NCBI GenBank assembly: GCA_900543805.1
Contig: UQTE01000014.1
Span: 1-63,098 of the forward strand
DNA: 63,098 nucleotides
Reading direction: 5' to 3'
From: an uncultured Sutterella sp.
GTDB lineage: Bacteria > Pseudomonadota > Gammaproteobacteria > Burkholderiales > Burkholderiaceae_F
This document shows, piece after piece, positions 16,883 to 26,033 of the stretch. The stretch's first letter is position 1; every line of letters starts with the position of its first letter. A model generated the notes under the pieces. The model was not told where the DNA came from, did no database searches, and saw only the letters and a list, made by a program, of their open reading frames with translations. The position numbers and the translations under genes were made by a program.

Positions 16883-18637
16883 TTACTTCGCGGCTTCGGC
16901 AGCGGCCTTGCCGGCGATGCGGCCGAAGACGATGATGTCCGTGTAGGCATTGCCGCCGAGGCGGTTCGTGCCGTGCGTGACACCGGTAACTTCACCCGCA
17001 GCCCAGAGACCCGGGATCACCTTGCCTTCCTTCGTCAAGGCCTGAGCCTTTTCGTTGATGCGGATGCCGCCCATGGTGTGGTGGGTCGACGGTACGGCCT
17101 TGATCACGTAGTACTTGCCCTGGCTCATGTCCATGAGGCCGCCGCGGTGATGGAAGTCCTTGTCGTTGCCCTTGCCGGCCATGGAGGTGACGCGGTCAAC
17201 GGTCTTCTTCAGCTGATCGAACGGGATCTTCGTGAAGTCGGCGATGCACTTAAGGTCATCGCAGGTCGCCATGATGCCCTGCTTCGTGAAGGCTTCGTAT
17301 TCGGTCGTGTGCGTGCCGACCGTGTTGGAGATCTTGCCGATGTTGTCGTTCCAGAGAACCCAGCAGTAGCCGCCCGTCTGCTTCAGGATGGCTTCGGAGA
17401 GCACGTCGCGGCGGTCGAGTTCTTCCACGAAGCGCTTGCCTTCCTGGTTGAGCATGATGGCGCCGTCAAAGCGGGAGTCGGCGATCAGTTCGATCACGCC
17501 CGAGATCGGGTCGCAAATCGGATAGGTCTGGATGTAGCCCATGTTGACGAGTTCGGCACCGGCCTTTTCGGCGATGTAGAGGGCTTCACCCGTGGTACCC
17601 GGAGCGTCGGTCGTCATGAAGCGTTCGTCGATCTTCGGGTTGTACTTCTTGACCATTTCCTTGTTCGCGCCGAAGCCGCCCGTGGCGAGAACCACGCCGC
17701 CCTTGGCGTTGAACGTGTATTCGGCGCCGTTCATCGTGGCCTTGACGCCCGAGACGCGACCGTCCTTGTCAAGGATGAGGTCCGTCATCTTCATGTTCGT
17801 GATGACGGGAATGCCGAGTTCATCGGCCTTGGCCTGGAACTTCGTGATGAATTCCGTGCCGGTGTGGCCGACCGGAATCAGGGCGCGCTTGCGGCTGTGA
17901 CCGCCGAAGAAGAAGAGGTTGTCGTCTTCGAAGCGCACGCCGAGGTAGTCGCGGCACCAGAGCGCGGCGTCGAGGGCGTTGTGCGTCATCACGTTGATGA
18001 CCTTCATGTCGCCCTTCATGTCGCCGCCCTTGTAGGTGTCTTCGGCGTGGAGTTCGGGGGAGTCGTCGTTGATGCCGAGCTTGGGCTGGACCCAGTTCTT
18101 GGCGGCGTTCATTTCGGCGCCGGAAATGAGCGAGTTGCCGCCGACGGCGGGCATCTTTTCGAGCAGAACGACGTTCGCGCCGGCGTTCTTGGCTTCGATG
18201 GCGGCCGAGAAACCGGCGCCGCCCGCACCGACCACGACGACGTCATAGGAAGAGTTCTTCGGAAGATCCTTGGCGACCTTCTTGATGGCCTTCTTGTCGG
18301 CCTTCGAGAGCGTGACACCGGCCTTCTTGGCGGCGTCCTTCACTGCGTCGAGGAAGCCCTTGGAGGAGAACGTGGCGCCCGAAATCACATCGAGGTCGGC
18401 CGAGTTCGTAGCGATGACCTGATCCTTCAGATCCGTGTAAACGCCGCGGGCAAGAACCTTGTTTTCCTGTTCCTTCACGACCTTGATGTCGGTGATCTTG
18501 CCGCCGTCAAACGTGACGGCCACCGTCACGTCGCCGTGCTTGCCCACGCCCGTGCCTTCCGCCGTAACGGCGGCGGCCATGGCGCCGCCCGCAAAAACCG
18601 TGGCGATCAAGGCCGTAATCAACGTCTTCTTCATCAT
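16883..18637 (-). CDS. Periplasmic FMN/FAD flavoprotein, fumarate-reductase-like
   Basis: A 584-residue exported flavoprotein. It has a signal peptide (MMKKTLITALIATVFAGGAMA), an FMN-binding domain at about 25-95 with the ApbE-type flavinylation motif DVISGATFS (Thr carries FMN), and a FAD_binding_2 domain from about 110 (DVVVVGAGGAGFSAAI). HHTMGG and GTNRLGGNAY are active-site segments of fumarate and urocanate reductases. There is no heme motif, so electrons must come from a separate membrane donor. It reduces an unsaturated organic acid in anaerobic respiration; the specific acid is not evident. A TetR gene lies upstream in the same direction, and two TetR-type palindromes precede the start. 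Confidence 0.92.
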   Translation of the reverse strand: MMKKTLITALIATVFAGGAMAAAVTAEGTGVGKHGDVTVAVTFDGGKITDIKVVKEQENKVLARGVYTDLKDQVIATNSADLDVISGATFSSKGFLDAVKDAAKKAGVTLSKADKKAIKKVAKDLPKNSSYDVVVVGAGGAGFSAAIEAKNAGANVVLLEKMPAVGGNSLISGAEMNAAKNWVQPKLGINDDSPELHAEDTYKGGDMKGDMKVINVMTHNALDAALWCRDYLGVRFEDDNLFFFGGHSRKRALIPVGHTGTEFITKFQAKADELGIPVITNMKMTDLILDKDGRVSGVKATMNGAEYTFNAKGGVVLATGGFGANKEMVKKYNPKIDERFMTTDAPGTTGEALYIAEKAGAELVNMGYIQTYPICDPISGVIELIADSRFDGAIMLNQEGKRFVEELDRRDVLSEAILKQTGGYCWVLWNDNIGKISNTVGTHTTEYEAFTKQGIMATCDDLKCIADFTKIPFDQLKKTVDRVTSMAGKGNDKDFHHRGGLMDMSQGKYYVIKAVPSTHHTMGGIRINEKAQALTKEGKVIPGLWAAGEVTGVTHGTNRLGGNAYTDIIVFGRIAGKAAAEAAK

Positions 18638-18732
18638 GATTTGTTCCACACCTTTGTGAATGGCCGACCCGTCCCATTCCGACGGACCGACGATGCAAAA
18701 GAAAAACTTCCGCATTCTCGGAAGCTGCGCGG

Positions 18733-18754
18733 AGTATATTCGACCGTTCGGTCG
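18733..18754 (-). promoter_or_regulatory. Promoter -10 with overlapping TetR operator for the flavoprotein gene
   Basis: TATACT (18738-18733, minus strand) is a good -10 box. Immediately upstream, in the spacer, lies the perfect palindrome CGACCGTTCGGTCG (18741-18754). A repressor here would block RNA polymerase. No strong -35 is visible. Confidence 0.65.
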
Positions 18755-18840
18755 GTTTCTAGTCGGAACTAACCCTAACATCTATGTCTTTCCCTTTTAC
18801 AGAGCAAGAAAGAGACACCTAGGCGTTTTCACTAGTTTAC

Positions 18841-18854
18841 CGACCGATCGGTCG
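18841..18854. promoter_or_regulatory. Second TetR-type operator
   Basis: The perfect palindrome CGACCGATCGGTCG differs from the promoter-proximal operator by one central base and lies exactly 100 bp from it, close to the end of the tetR gene. Confidence 0.65.
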
Positions 18855-18927
18855 AAAATCTTGCAGAAGGAAGAGGACGGCAAAGATCGGCGGCGAAGCA
18901 CCGAAGCCGCAACGAGAGCGCCCCGGT

Positions 18928-19524
18928 TCAGGCGCGGTCGAGAAGCGCGCGCATTTCGGAGAAGACGGCCTCCTTCTGATCGGCCGTCATGCCGTCGAGC
19001 GAAAACTTGCGGGTAAAGAAGAGCCCCTCCATCGCCATGAGGCAGAAGATCACCTTGGAGCGAATCCGGAAGGGAAGCGCTTCGGCCCGCGCGATGAGCC
19101 GCCGGTACCAGGCGCGCACGGGTTCCAAGAGTTCCGGATCGTGCGAGGCGAGCGCCAGAAGACTCACCCCCACCTGCGCCCACTCGCTGCTGTCGGCGTC
19201 GAATTCACGAAACCACCGCACGTAGGCGGCGATGAGGGCGCGGGCCCGAGCCTCTTCGTCGTCGCGTTCGGGATCGCTCAGATTCGCCACCGCCCAGGCT
19301 TCGTTTCGGCGCAGACGCTCCGTCATGTGCTCGGCGTACTCTTCGATGAGCGCCTGAAGAAGGGCGCGGCGGGTCTTGAAGTGGTACATCACGGCGCCCT
19401 TGCTTTTTTCGCACCGCAGGGCGAGCTGATCCATGCTGAGGCGGTCGATCCCGCGCTCCACGATCAGTTCCCGCGCCGAACGCAGCATGGCCGCGCGCGT
19501 CATTTTGGCTTTGTCGGACGACAT
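18928..19524 (-). CDS. TetR-family repressor, presumed regulator of the flavoprotein gene
   Basis: A one-domain HTH plus ligand-domain regulator of about 198 residues. The HTH is RELIVERGIDRLSMDQLALRCEKSKGAVMYHFKTRRALLQAL, typical of TetR. The C-terminal part resembles TetR_C domains with DPERDDEEARARALIAAY. The start at 19524 is preferred to 19551, with the weak GGGAACCTC before it. ACCGACCG half-sites near 19569 suggest autoregulation. It lies upstream of the flavoprotein gene in the same direction. The inducer is probably the flavoprotein's substrate, by inference. Confidence 0.85.
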   Translation of the reverse strand: MSSDKAKMTRAAMLRSARELIVERGIDRLSMDQLALRCEKSKGAVMYHFKTRRALLQALIEEYAEHMTERLRRNEAWAVANLSDPERDDEEARARALIAAYVRWFREFDADSSEWAQVGVSLLALASHDPELLEPVRAWYRRLIARAEALPFRIRSKVIFCLMAMEGLFFTRKFSLDGMTADQKEAVFSEMRALLDRA

Positions 19525-19974
19525 GAGGTTCCCGGCTCCGTGAGTTTTCAAAATTTTCTTCCTGACGGACCGACCGAACCCTCCCCTTCTCGGGGCAAAG
19601 CCGCATCACAAAGTCCGTTCGAGCGTGACGGTCATTGTATAGGAAAGAAGACCGTCCCTAGGAAACCGATCCGATCCGAGCACCGGGGAGTCGTCCGAAA
19701 AGGCACGAAAGCGAATAAGCCGTAATTCTTTGTTTCTTCATTTTCAGAACATCAATTTTTCTCCTGACGTTTTCTCTTTCTCACCTTTCTAGGCTTTCTC
19801 GAGGACTTTCCCGACGTCGGTTTATCCTCCGTCAAAATTTCTACGGATTCACCTTCACTTTCCCGTATTTCCTCACCAAAATAAGAGGTAAGAAAAAAGG
19901 ATGCGCCGTGATGCGGATCCTGCCGGCATCGCACCTGAAGGGTGCCGGACAACCATTCACTGTTGGAGGACTTT
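19525..19974. other. Intergenic region between tetR and the USP gene
   Basis: It contains a CGGACCGACCGAA segment (19566-19578) that looks like half-sites of the TetR operators, and then AT-richer DNA. No gene with coding character was found. Confidence 0.4.
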
Positions 19975-20874
19975 ATGAGAATTCTCGTTCCCGTTGACGG
20001 AAGCCAACACAGTCGTCGTGCACTGCAATTTATTCGCGAAGCAAGCGAACTTACGGGTACCCGTCCCGAAGTGGAGCTGTTGAGCGTTCAGTCGTTCGTC
20101 TCCGACGGCATGGCCCGCATGTTCGGGGCGGAAGCCGTCAAGAAAGCCTACACGGACGAAGGTCTCAAGGTCTTTGAAGGCATGGGCGAAGAGATCGCCG
20201 CCCTCGGCGAAGGCGTCAGGAAGGAAGTGGGCTTCGGCGACCCCGGCGCCGCGGTGAAACAGGCTGCCGAGGAATTCGGAGCCGACCTCATCGTCATGGG
20301 TTCGCGCGGACTCAACCCCGTTCAAGGCTTCTTTATGGGTTCCTTTACGAACACGGTTCTCTCGCAGACGAAGCGTCCGGTCCTCATCCTGCGCGACACG
20401 ACGCCCGCCCCGTCGGCCAAGAAACTGCGCGTCGGCGTGGCGCTCGACGGCTCGAAGTACGGCCGCGCCGCGGTGGACTTCGTGATTCAGCATCCCGAGT
20501 TCTTCGGCGACGCCGCCTATGAAATCATCAACGTAACGCCCGACTACGCCTTCCTCGCCGACACGTCGCCCGACGTCTCCGACACGATCGGCCACGAAAG
20601 CTTCTCGAAGGCTTATGAAGACGTGCAGAAGTCCGTCTTCTCGGAAACCGTCCGCGAAGCGATGGAGCGCTTCGAGACGGCCGGCAAGTCCGTCAAGGGC
20701 GTGCATCTGGAAGGCGATCCGAGCCGCGTGATCGGCCGCTATGCGAAGTACAACCTCGACATGCTCGTCATGGGCTCGCACGGCCGCGGAAACTTCACGG
20801 CCGCGGTGTTGGGCTCCGTCGCCATGCACGTGGCCGCAGGCACCGACATTCCCATCCTGATCATCCCCCGCTGA
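19975..20874 (+). CDS. Tandem-domain universal stress protein
   Basis: A 299-residue protein of two UspA domains. The first (about 1-145) starts MRILVPVDGSQHSRRAL and ends VMGSRGLNPVQGFFMGSFTNTVL; the second (about 155-299) starts LRVGVALDGSKYGRAAV and ends VMGSHGRGNFTAAVLGSVA. Both keep the G-x2-G-x9-G(S/T) ATP-binding pattern in recognisable form. Such proteins aid survival under starvation or respiratory stress. GGAGGA lies five bases before the ATG at 19975. Confidence 0.93.
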   Translation: MRILVPVDGSQHSRRALQFIREASELTGTRPEVELLSVQSFVSDGMARMFGAEAVKKAYTDEGLKVFEGMGEEIAALGEGVRKEVGFGDPGAAVKQAAEEFGADLIVMGSRGLNPVQGFFMGSFTNTVLSQTKRPVLILRDTTPAPSAKKLRVGVALDGSKYGRAAVDFVIQHPEFFGDAAYEIINVTPDYAFLADTSPDVSDTIGHESFSKAYEDVQKSVFSETVREAMERFETAGKSVKGVHLEGDPSRVIGRYAKYNLDMLVMGSHGRGNFTAAVLGSVAMHVAAGTDIPILIIPR

Positions 20875-20918
20875 TCTCTCCTGACGACGCGGCGCCCAGG
20901 GCGCCGCAGGGGTCTCTC

Positions 20919-20956
20919 GACGGCCGTCCCGCTTCGGGCGGCCGTCGGCGTTTTCG
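20919..20956 (+). terminator. Terminator of the USP gene
   Basis: A 9-bp stem CGACGGCCG/CGGCCGTCG, then GCGTTTTCG; the T-run is short. Confidence 0.65.
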
Positions 20957-21329
20957 TTCATTTGTCGTAAACATCCCGCTTTTCACAGGATCTTGCGCTC
21001 AATTCACGGCATTTCCGCAAACCGAAAACGTAATATTTTGTAACCTCTCATCTCCGTTGTTTTCACAGGGATTTTCTTGACGGAGGGTGCGACAACAAAG
21101 CTCCGTACAAACCCTTAATCGAGCGTTTTAGGCAAGCCTCTCCAAAACACGTGTTACCCTGATAAGCATTCCGCGGATTCGAAAGCTAAGGGGTGCAATG
21201 AATTCAGACAAGCCCCGACATTCCTTTCATCCCGCGGCCCGTCTTTTGACGTACCGGCTCGGAACGCAGGGAAGAAGAAACGCATTCTCCCGGCGCTTCC
21301 GTCGGGCGTCCCTTTTCAAGGAGTTTCTT
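20957..21329. other. Leader region of betT
   Basis: No gene. An alternative in-frame ATG for betT lies at 21198 behind AAGGGG, but the 44 residues it would add are basic and not conserved in the family. Confidence 0.4.
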
Positions 21330-23351
21330 TTGTCTGATTCCAGTGTTTCTTCCTTTTGTCCTTCCCCCTCCATTGCGGGCCGCCGCACGAAAAGCGGTCT
21401 CGTGATTCGGCGCAGCGTCTTCTGGCCCGCCGTCCTCTTCATCCTCCTCTGCGTCGGTCTCGCGAGCGTCTTTCCGAACTCCATGGCGAGACTCTTCTCT
21501 TCGGCGCAGGACTTCATCGCCGCCAAACTTTCCTGGTTCTACATTCTCGCCGTGGCGATCATTCTCTGCGCCATGACGCTCATCGCCCTGTCGCGCTTCG
21601 GCTCGATCCGACTCGGCCCCGATCACGCTCGTCCCGCGTTCAGCCTCCCCGTTTGGTTCGCCATGCTTTTCTCGACCGGCATGGGCATCGGCATCATGTT
21701 TTTCGGCATCGCCGAACCGGTCATGCACTTTCTCGCTCCGCCCGAGGGCGAGGCGCAGACCGTGGCGGCGGCGCGCTCCGCCCTTGAAACCACTTTTTTC
21801 CACTGGGGGCTGCACGCCTGGGCGATTTACGCCGCCGTGGGACTCATGCTCGCCTACTTTGGCTTCCGCCGCGGACTGCCGCTCACCCTCAGGAGCGCCC
21901 TCTATCCGCTCATCGGCGAGCGCCTCTACGGCCCGATCGGAGACGCCGCGGACGTCTTTGCCGTGACGGGCACCGTCTTCGGCGTCGCGACGTCGCTAGG
22001 CTTCGGGGTCCTTCAGATCAATTCGGGCCTCGGCTACCTCTTCGGCGTTTCGACGAGCACGAGCCTTCAGATGGCCCTCATCTTCGGGATCAGCGCGATT
22101 TCGGCCCTCTCGGCCGCTTCGGGCCTCAACCGCGGCATCAAGCTTCTGTCCGAAGCAAACCTCATTCTCGCGGTGCTCCTTCTTGCGCTCGTCTTCGCCG
22201 TCGGCCCCACGGCCGAACTTCTCAAGCATTTCGTCGAAAACACGGGGATATACCTTTCAGGTCTCATTACGAAGACCTTCACGCTCTATGCGTACGAGCC
22301 GCAAAACACGGAATGGCTCGGCGGCTGGACCCTGCAGTATTGGGGATGGTGGATTTCCTGGTCGCCCTTTGTGGGCCTCTTCATCGCGCAAATTTCGCGC
22401 GGACGCACCATCCGCGAATTTCTCGCGGGCGTCCTCCTCATTCCCGCGGGCTTTACGCTTCTCTGGATGACGGCCTTCGGCAACTCCGCGATCGACCTCA
22501 TCATGAGCGGCACGGGACCGGCGCTTGCCGCCGCCGTTTCGAACGACGTCTCGACGGCCCTCTACAAGTTCTTCGAATACCTCCCCGGAACGCCGTATCT
22601 CTGTGCGATCGGCATGGGCATGGTCATCGTCTTTTTCGTCACGTCGGCCGACTCGGGCGCCTTCGTGTCCGACACCATCGCGAGCGGCGGCGCACGCCGA
22701 ACGCCCCCGGCGCAGCGCGTCTTCTGGGCCATGCTCCCGGCCGTCTGCGCAGCCGTTCTTCTGAAGGCGGGCGGCCTGCAGGCGCTGCAGACGATGACGC
22801 TCGTCTCGGCCCTTCCCTTCGCCGCGGTGCTCCTGACGTCGCTTTGCGGTCTCCTTCGGTCGCTTCGCTACGACGACATGCGGCGCCAGACGCGCCGAAG
22901 CACGGTGACGTCCTCCGCCGCGTCGGGTCTGCGGGACGACTGGCGAGAGCGCCTGCGCACGATCGTAACCTACCCGACCGAGCGCGATGTGAGAAAGTGG
23001 TTCGACCGTACGATCGTTCCCGCACTTGAAGACATCTCGACGGAATTCGAAAAGGCTTCGCTTGCCGCGCGGGTCGTCAGGCGGGACGATGCCGTCGCGC
23101 TCACGGTCGTCTATCCGGAAATGCCCGACTTTCTCTACGAAGTACGGCTTCGCCACTACGAAAGTCCGGAGACGACGCCCGAGAGCGATCAAAGCGCCTT
23201 CAGCCGCGCCGAAGTCTTCCTTCGCGAAGGAAGCCGCGACTACGACCTCATGGGCTGGAGTCGCGAACAGATCATCCACGACGTGCTCGATCAGTACGAG
23301 AAACACCTCACCTTCCTGCGCGCCGTCAATGCGCCGAGCGTAGCCACCTAA
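21330..23351 (+). CDS. betT: BetT-type choline/betaine transporter (BCCT family)
   Basis: An inner-membrane secondary transporter with twelve predicted helices. Signatures are MGIGIMFFGIAEPVMHF, the WTLQYWGWWISWSPFVGLFIAQISRGRTIREF substrate-site helix and TSADSGAF. A soluble C-terminal domain of about 150 residues follows, as in E. coli BetT where it senses osmolarity. The TTG start at 21330 follows AAGGAG with a 6-base gap and gives 673 residues, close to E. coli BetT (677). An ATG at 21198 is the alternative. It imports choline, betaine or carnitine, either for osmoprotection or as a substrate; no catabolic genes are next to it. Confidence 0.9.
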   Translation: MSDSSVSSFCPSPSIAGRRTKSGLVIRRSVFWPAVLFILLCVGLASVFPNSMARLFSSAQDFIAAKLSWFYILAVAIILCAMTLIALSRFGSIRLGPDHARPAFSLPVWFAMLFSTGMGIGIMFFGIAEPVMHFLAPPEGEAQTVAAARSALETTFFHWGLHAWAIYAAVGLMLAYFGFRRGLPLTLRSALYPLIGERLYGPIGDAADVFAVTGTVFGVATSLGFGVLQINSGLGYLFGVSTSTSLQMALIFGISAISALSAASGLNRGIKLLSEANLILAVLLLALVFAVGPTAELLKHFVENTGIYLSGLITKTFTLYAYEPQNTEWLGGWTLQYWGWWISWSPFVGLFIAQISRGRTIREFLAGVLLIPAGFTLLWMTAFGNSAIDLIMSGTGPALAAAVSNDVSTALYKFFEYLPGTPYLCAIGMGMVIVFFVTSADSGAFVSDTIASGGARRTPPAQRVFWAMLPAVCAAVLLKAGGLQALQTMTLVSALPFAAVLLTSLCGLLRSLRYDDMRRQTRRSTVTSSAASGLRDDWRERLRTIVTYPTERDVRKWFDRTIVPALEDISTEFEKASLAARVVRRDDAVALTVVYPEMPDFLYEVRLRHYESPETTPESDQSAFSRAEVFLREGSRDYDLMGWSREQIIHDVLDQYEKHLTFLRAVNAPSVAT

Positions 23352-23705
23352 CCTCCCAAAGCCTTCGCAAAGTACGGACGGACCGCAACCCGACCGGTCC
23401 GATCCGTCCGAATCATTTGAGAACGACGACGGATGGGAATCCGTCTCCTCTCTCGGGTTTTCAGGATCTTCCGCATTTTTCGAAGCGCTTTCGGGCGCGC
23501 TACGGTCTCTCGCCGCGCGCCTACCGCTCGGAAAGGGGCGCGACGAACAAAAGGACCGCAGAAAACCGCTCCGATTGACACCGCACAAAAGCCCTCCACC
23601 TTCTTCCCGACGTACGGCGCCGGAACGCTTGCTACGATCGAAGAACGCCTTCACGCCAAGGATTCGCGAAGGCAGTCCTTTTCATACCGTTGGAGGAAAG
23701 GCTTC
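23352..23705. other. Intergenic region between betT and the EamA gene
   Basis: No credible gene, although the frame of the downstream gene stays open from 23433. No clear terminator of betT was found. Confidence 0.35.
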
Positions 23706-24575
23706 ATGTTTCGTTTTCTGTGCGCCATGGGGATCTTCGGCACGATCGGACTTTTTGTCCGTTGGGTCGATCTGCCCTCTTCCGCCATCGTTCTCTGGCG
23801 AGGGATTTTCGGCTCGATCGCGCTTTACGCCCTCATGCGCCTCGCGGGCCGGCGACTCAACGTCGAGGCGATCCGCAAAAACGGACTGCGCCTTCTCTTC
23901 ACCGGTGTTTTTCTGAGCGCCAACTGGATTTTCCTTTTTGAAGCGTACAACCGCACGTCGATCGCGACGGCGACGCTCCTCTACTACATGGCGCCGGTCC
24001 TGCTGATCCTCGCCTCGCCCGTTCTCCTCAAAGAACGCATCACGCCCTTCAAATTCGTCTGCGTGCTTTTCGCGCTTCTCGGCATGGCGCTTGTATCGGG
24101 CTTTCCGGGCGCCTCCTTTGACGGGAACTGGGACGGCGTTCTCTGCGGAATCCTGTCGGCGGTCTTCTACACCGCGCTCATTCTCAACAACAAGTTCCTC
24201 AAAGACCTCCCCGACGACGACCTCGTCATCGCGCAGTTGGGCGTGGCGGCCCTTCTCACGCTCCCCTACGTCCTCGCGACGGAAGACGTTACGAGCTTTT
24301 CGCTCGATCTCACGGGAATTGCCGCGCTTCTCGCTATCGGGATCCTTCACACGACGATCGGCTGCAAGCTCTACTTCACGAGCCTCACGCGCCTTTCCGC
24401 ACAGCGCATCGCGATCTTCTCCTACCTTGACCCCGTCGTGGCGATCTTTCTCTCCGTGGTCGTTCTCGGAGAAGCCATGACTCTTTCGTCCGCGGTCGGA
24501 GCCGTCCTCATCCTCGGCGCGGCACTCTTAAGTGAAACGGTCGGACGCAAGCCGGTCGAAAAAGAATCTAAGTAA
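23706..24575 (+). CDS. EamA/DMT-family exporter
   Basis: A 289-residue ten-helix inner-membrane transporter of two EamA repeats. Repeat one ends with LSANWIFLFEAYNRTSIATATLLYYMAPVLLILASPVLLKERIT; repeat two ends with AQRIAIFSYLDPVVAIFLSVVVLGEAMT. These match drug/metabolite exporters such as RhtA and YdcZ-like amino acid exporters. The start at 23706 is preceded by GGAGGAAAGG and corresponds to the first helix. The substrate is unknown. Confidence 0.9.
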   Translation: MFRFLCAMGIFGTIGLFVRWVDLPSSAIVLWRGIFGSIALYALMRLAGRRLNVEAIRKNGLRLLFTGVFLSANWIFLFEAYNRTSIATATLLYYMAPVLLILASPVLLKERITPFKFVCVLFALLGMALVSGFPGASFDGNWDGVLCGILSAVFYTALILNNKFLKDLPDDDLVIAQLGVAALLTLPYVLATEDVTSFSLDLTGIAALLAIGILHTTIGCKLYFTSLTRLSAQRIAIFSYLDPVVAIFLSVVVLGEAMTLSSAVGAVLILGAALLSETVGRKPVEKESK

Positions 24576-24607
24576 GATTTACTATCATTTGTTGCGTTTT
24601 TAGCACA

Positions 24608-24645
24608 ACGGTCGGATCCAAACGCGGTTTCGGCCGTTTTTTCTT
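24608..24645 (+). terminator. Terminator after the EamA gene
   Basis: An imperfect stem ACGGTCGGA/TTTCGGCCGT with a TTTTTTCTTC tail. Confidence 0.55.
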
Positions 24646-24770
24646 CTTTTTTTATTGATATTGTTTCTCATTCTTTCTGAAAAAGGCGTAGGATAGATGC
24701 CACGACTTCACCGACACGGTGAACCGCAAGAGTCTTCAGACATAACCGCACTACAGAGATTTCCCTCATC

Positions 24771-25937
24771 ATGAAAAAGAGTCTTATTTTCCTCGCCCTC
24801 GGTTCCGTCTTCGCCACCGCTCAGGCAGCCGACATTTCCGTCTTCGGCGCCGTTGACACCGGCCTCATGTTCTCGCACAGCAAGGTGAGCGGCGAATCCG
24901 CCGAAAACACGCTCTCGATGGAATCGTCGATGAACGAAACCTCGAGCTTCGGCATCGCCGGCTCCGAAGACCTCGGCAACGGCATGAAGGTCGCCTTCCA
25001 CCTCGAAAACGAATTCGCTTCCGATTCGGGCTCGATGGCCACCGAAAACAAGCTGTTCGACCGCGAAGCGCGCATCACGCTCGAAGGCGGCTTCGGCGCC
25101 CTCTCGTTCGGCCGCATGGGCACGCTCTCGAGCGCCACGGGCACCTACGACATCGTCTACGTCGTGGGCGACAGCTTCGACGGCGGCGACAACAACATCT
25201 TCGGCCTCACGGGCGCCGGCGTCTACGACAACATGATCACCTATCAGACGCCCGAATTCGCGGGCTTCCAGGTGACGGGCCAGTATTCCTTCAAGAACGA
25301 CTCCGCCGAAGAAGACGGCGTCGAAGGCAAGGCCACGGCCGACCGCTACGCCGGCATCGCCGCGACCTACACGATCGGCAATCTGCAGACCGTCATCGCC
25401 TACGATCAGATGATGTGGGGTTCGAAGGAAACGGGAGCGAACCGCGAAAAGGATCAGCACAACGTCTACCTCGGCGGCAACTACGACTTCGGCCTTCTGA
25501 AGCTCTTCGCCATGGGTCAGTACGTCAAGGGCGCCCGTGACTTCGCCGGCACGGAAGACTTCTTCAATGAAGACGGCGCTGATCTGCAATCCCGTGAAGG
25601 TTTTGACGGCTGGGGTCTCCACCTCGGCACGATCATGCCGGTTGCGGGCGGCGACTGGACGGTCGCCGTCTACTACGCCGACGGCGAACTCGACGACGGC
25701 ACGGGTTCGATCGGCGATCTGCCCCCCGCCCTCGCCGACGTCAACGTCGACATCAAGTTCTACGGCATCACGACGCGCTACGTCTATCCGCTCTCCGAAC
25801 GGGCGAGCCTCTATGCGGGCGCGGGCTACGGCGAGCGCAAGTATGACGTGAGCGGCGACGTCGACAACGTGCATGCGAGCGATTCGGCGAAGGAAAAGAT
25901 CGGTCAGGTCTACGCCGGCCTTTCCTACGTCTTCTAA
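24771..25937 (+). CDS. Outer-membrane general porin (OmpC-like, betaproteobacterial)
   Basis: A 388-residue porin. It has a signal peptide (MKKSLIFLALGSVFATAQA) and the mature start ADISVFGAVDTGLMFSHS. NETSSFGIAGSEDLGNGMKVAFHLENEF, LFDREARITLEGGFGALSFGRMG and the C-terminal GQVYAGLSYVF with terminal Phe are typical of neisserial/burkholderial porins. Sixteen strands and a trimer are expected. Acidic residues are frequent, suggesting cation preference. It is a single gene, likely highly expressed. Confidence 0.95.
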   Translation: MKKSLIFLALGSVFATAQAADISVFGAVDTGLMFSHSKVSGESAENTLSMESSMNETSSFGIAGSEDLGNGMKVAFHLENEFASDSGSMATENKLFDREARITLEGGFGALSFGRMGTLSSATGTYDIVYVVGDSFDGGDNNIFGLTGAGVYDNMITYQTPEFAGFQVTGQYSFKNDSAEEDGVEGKATADRYAGIAATYTIGNLQTVIAYDQMMWGSKETGANREKDQHNVYLGGNYDFGLLKLFAMGQYVKGARDFAGTEDFFNEDGADLQSREGFDGWGLHLGTIMPVAGGDWTVAVYYADGELDDGTGSIGDLPPALADVNVDIKFYGITTRYVYPLSERASLYAGAGYGERKYDVSGDVDNVHASDSAKEKIGQVYAGLSYVF

Positions 25938-25954
25938 TGTTTCCGAAGACCCGC

Positions 25955-26016
25955 TCCGCTCGTGAGCGGGCATGAGAAACGATTTCCGAGGGGAGCGGCT
26001 CTGCCGCTCCCCTTTC
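25955..26016. terminator. Paired terminators between the porin and amidohydrolase genes
   Basis: CCGCTC/GAGCGG (about 25951-25969), then a stronger GGGGAGCGGC/GCCGCTCCCC (25989-26012) followed by TTTC. They end convergent transcripts. Confidence 0.75.
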
Positions 26017-26033
26017 TTCGTCCGCCCGGTATC

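Noticed and set aside
19752..19952. A 66-residue open frame on the minus strand
   Set aside because: Lys/Arg-rich low-complexity composition, no good ribosome site, and position in the leader of the USP gene.
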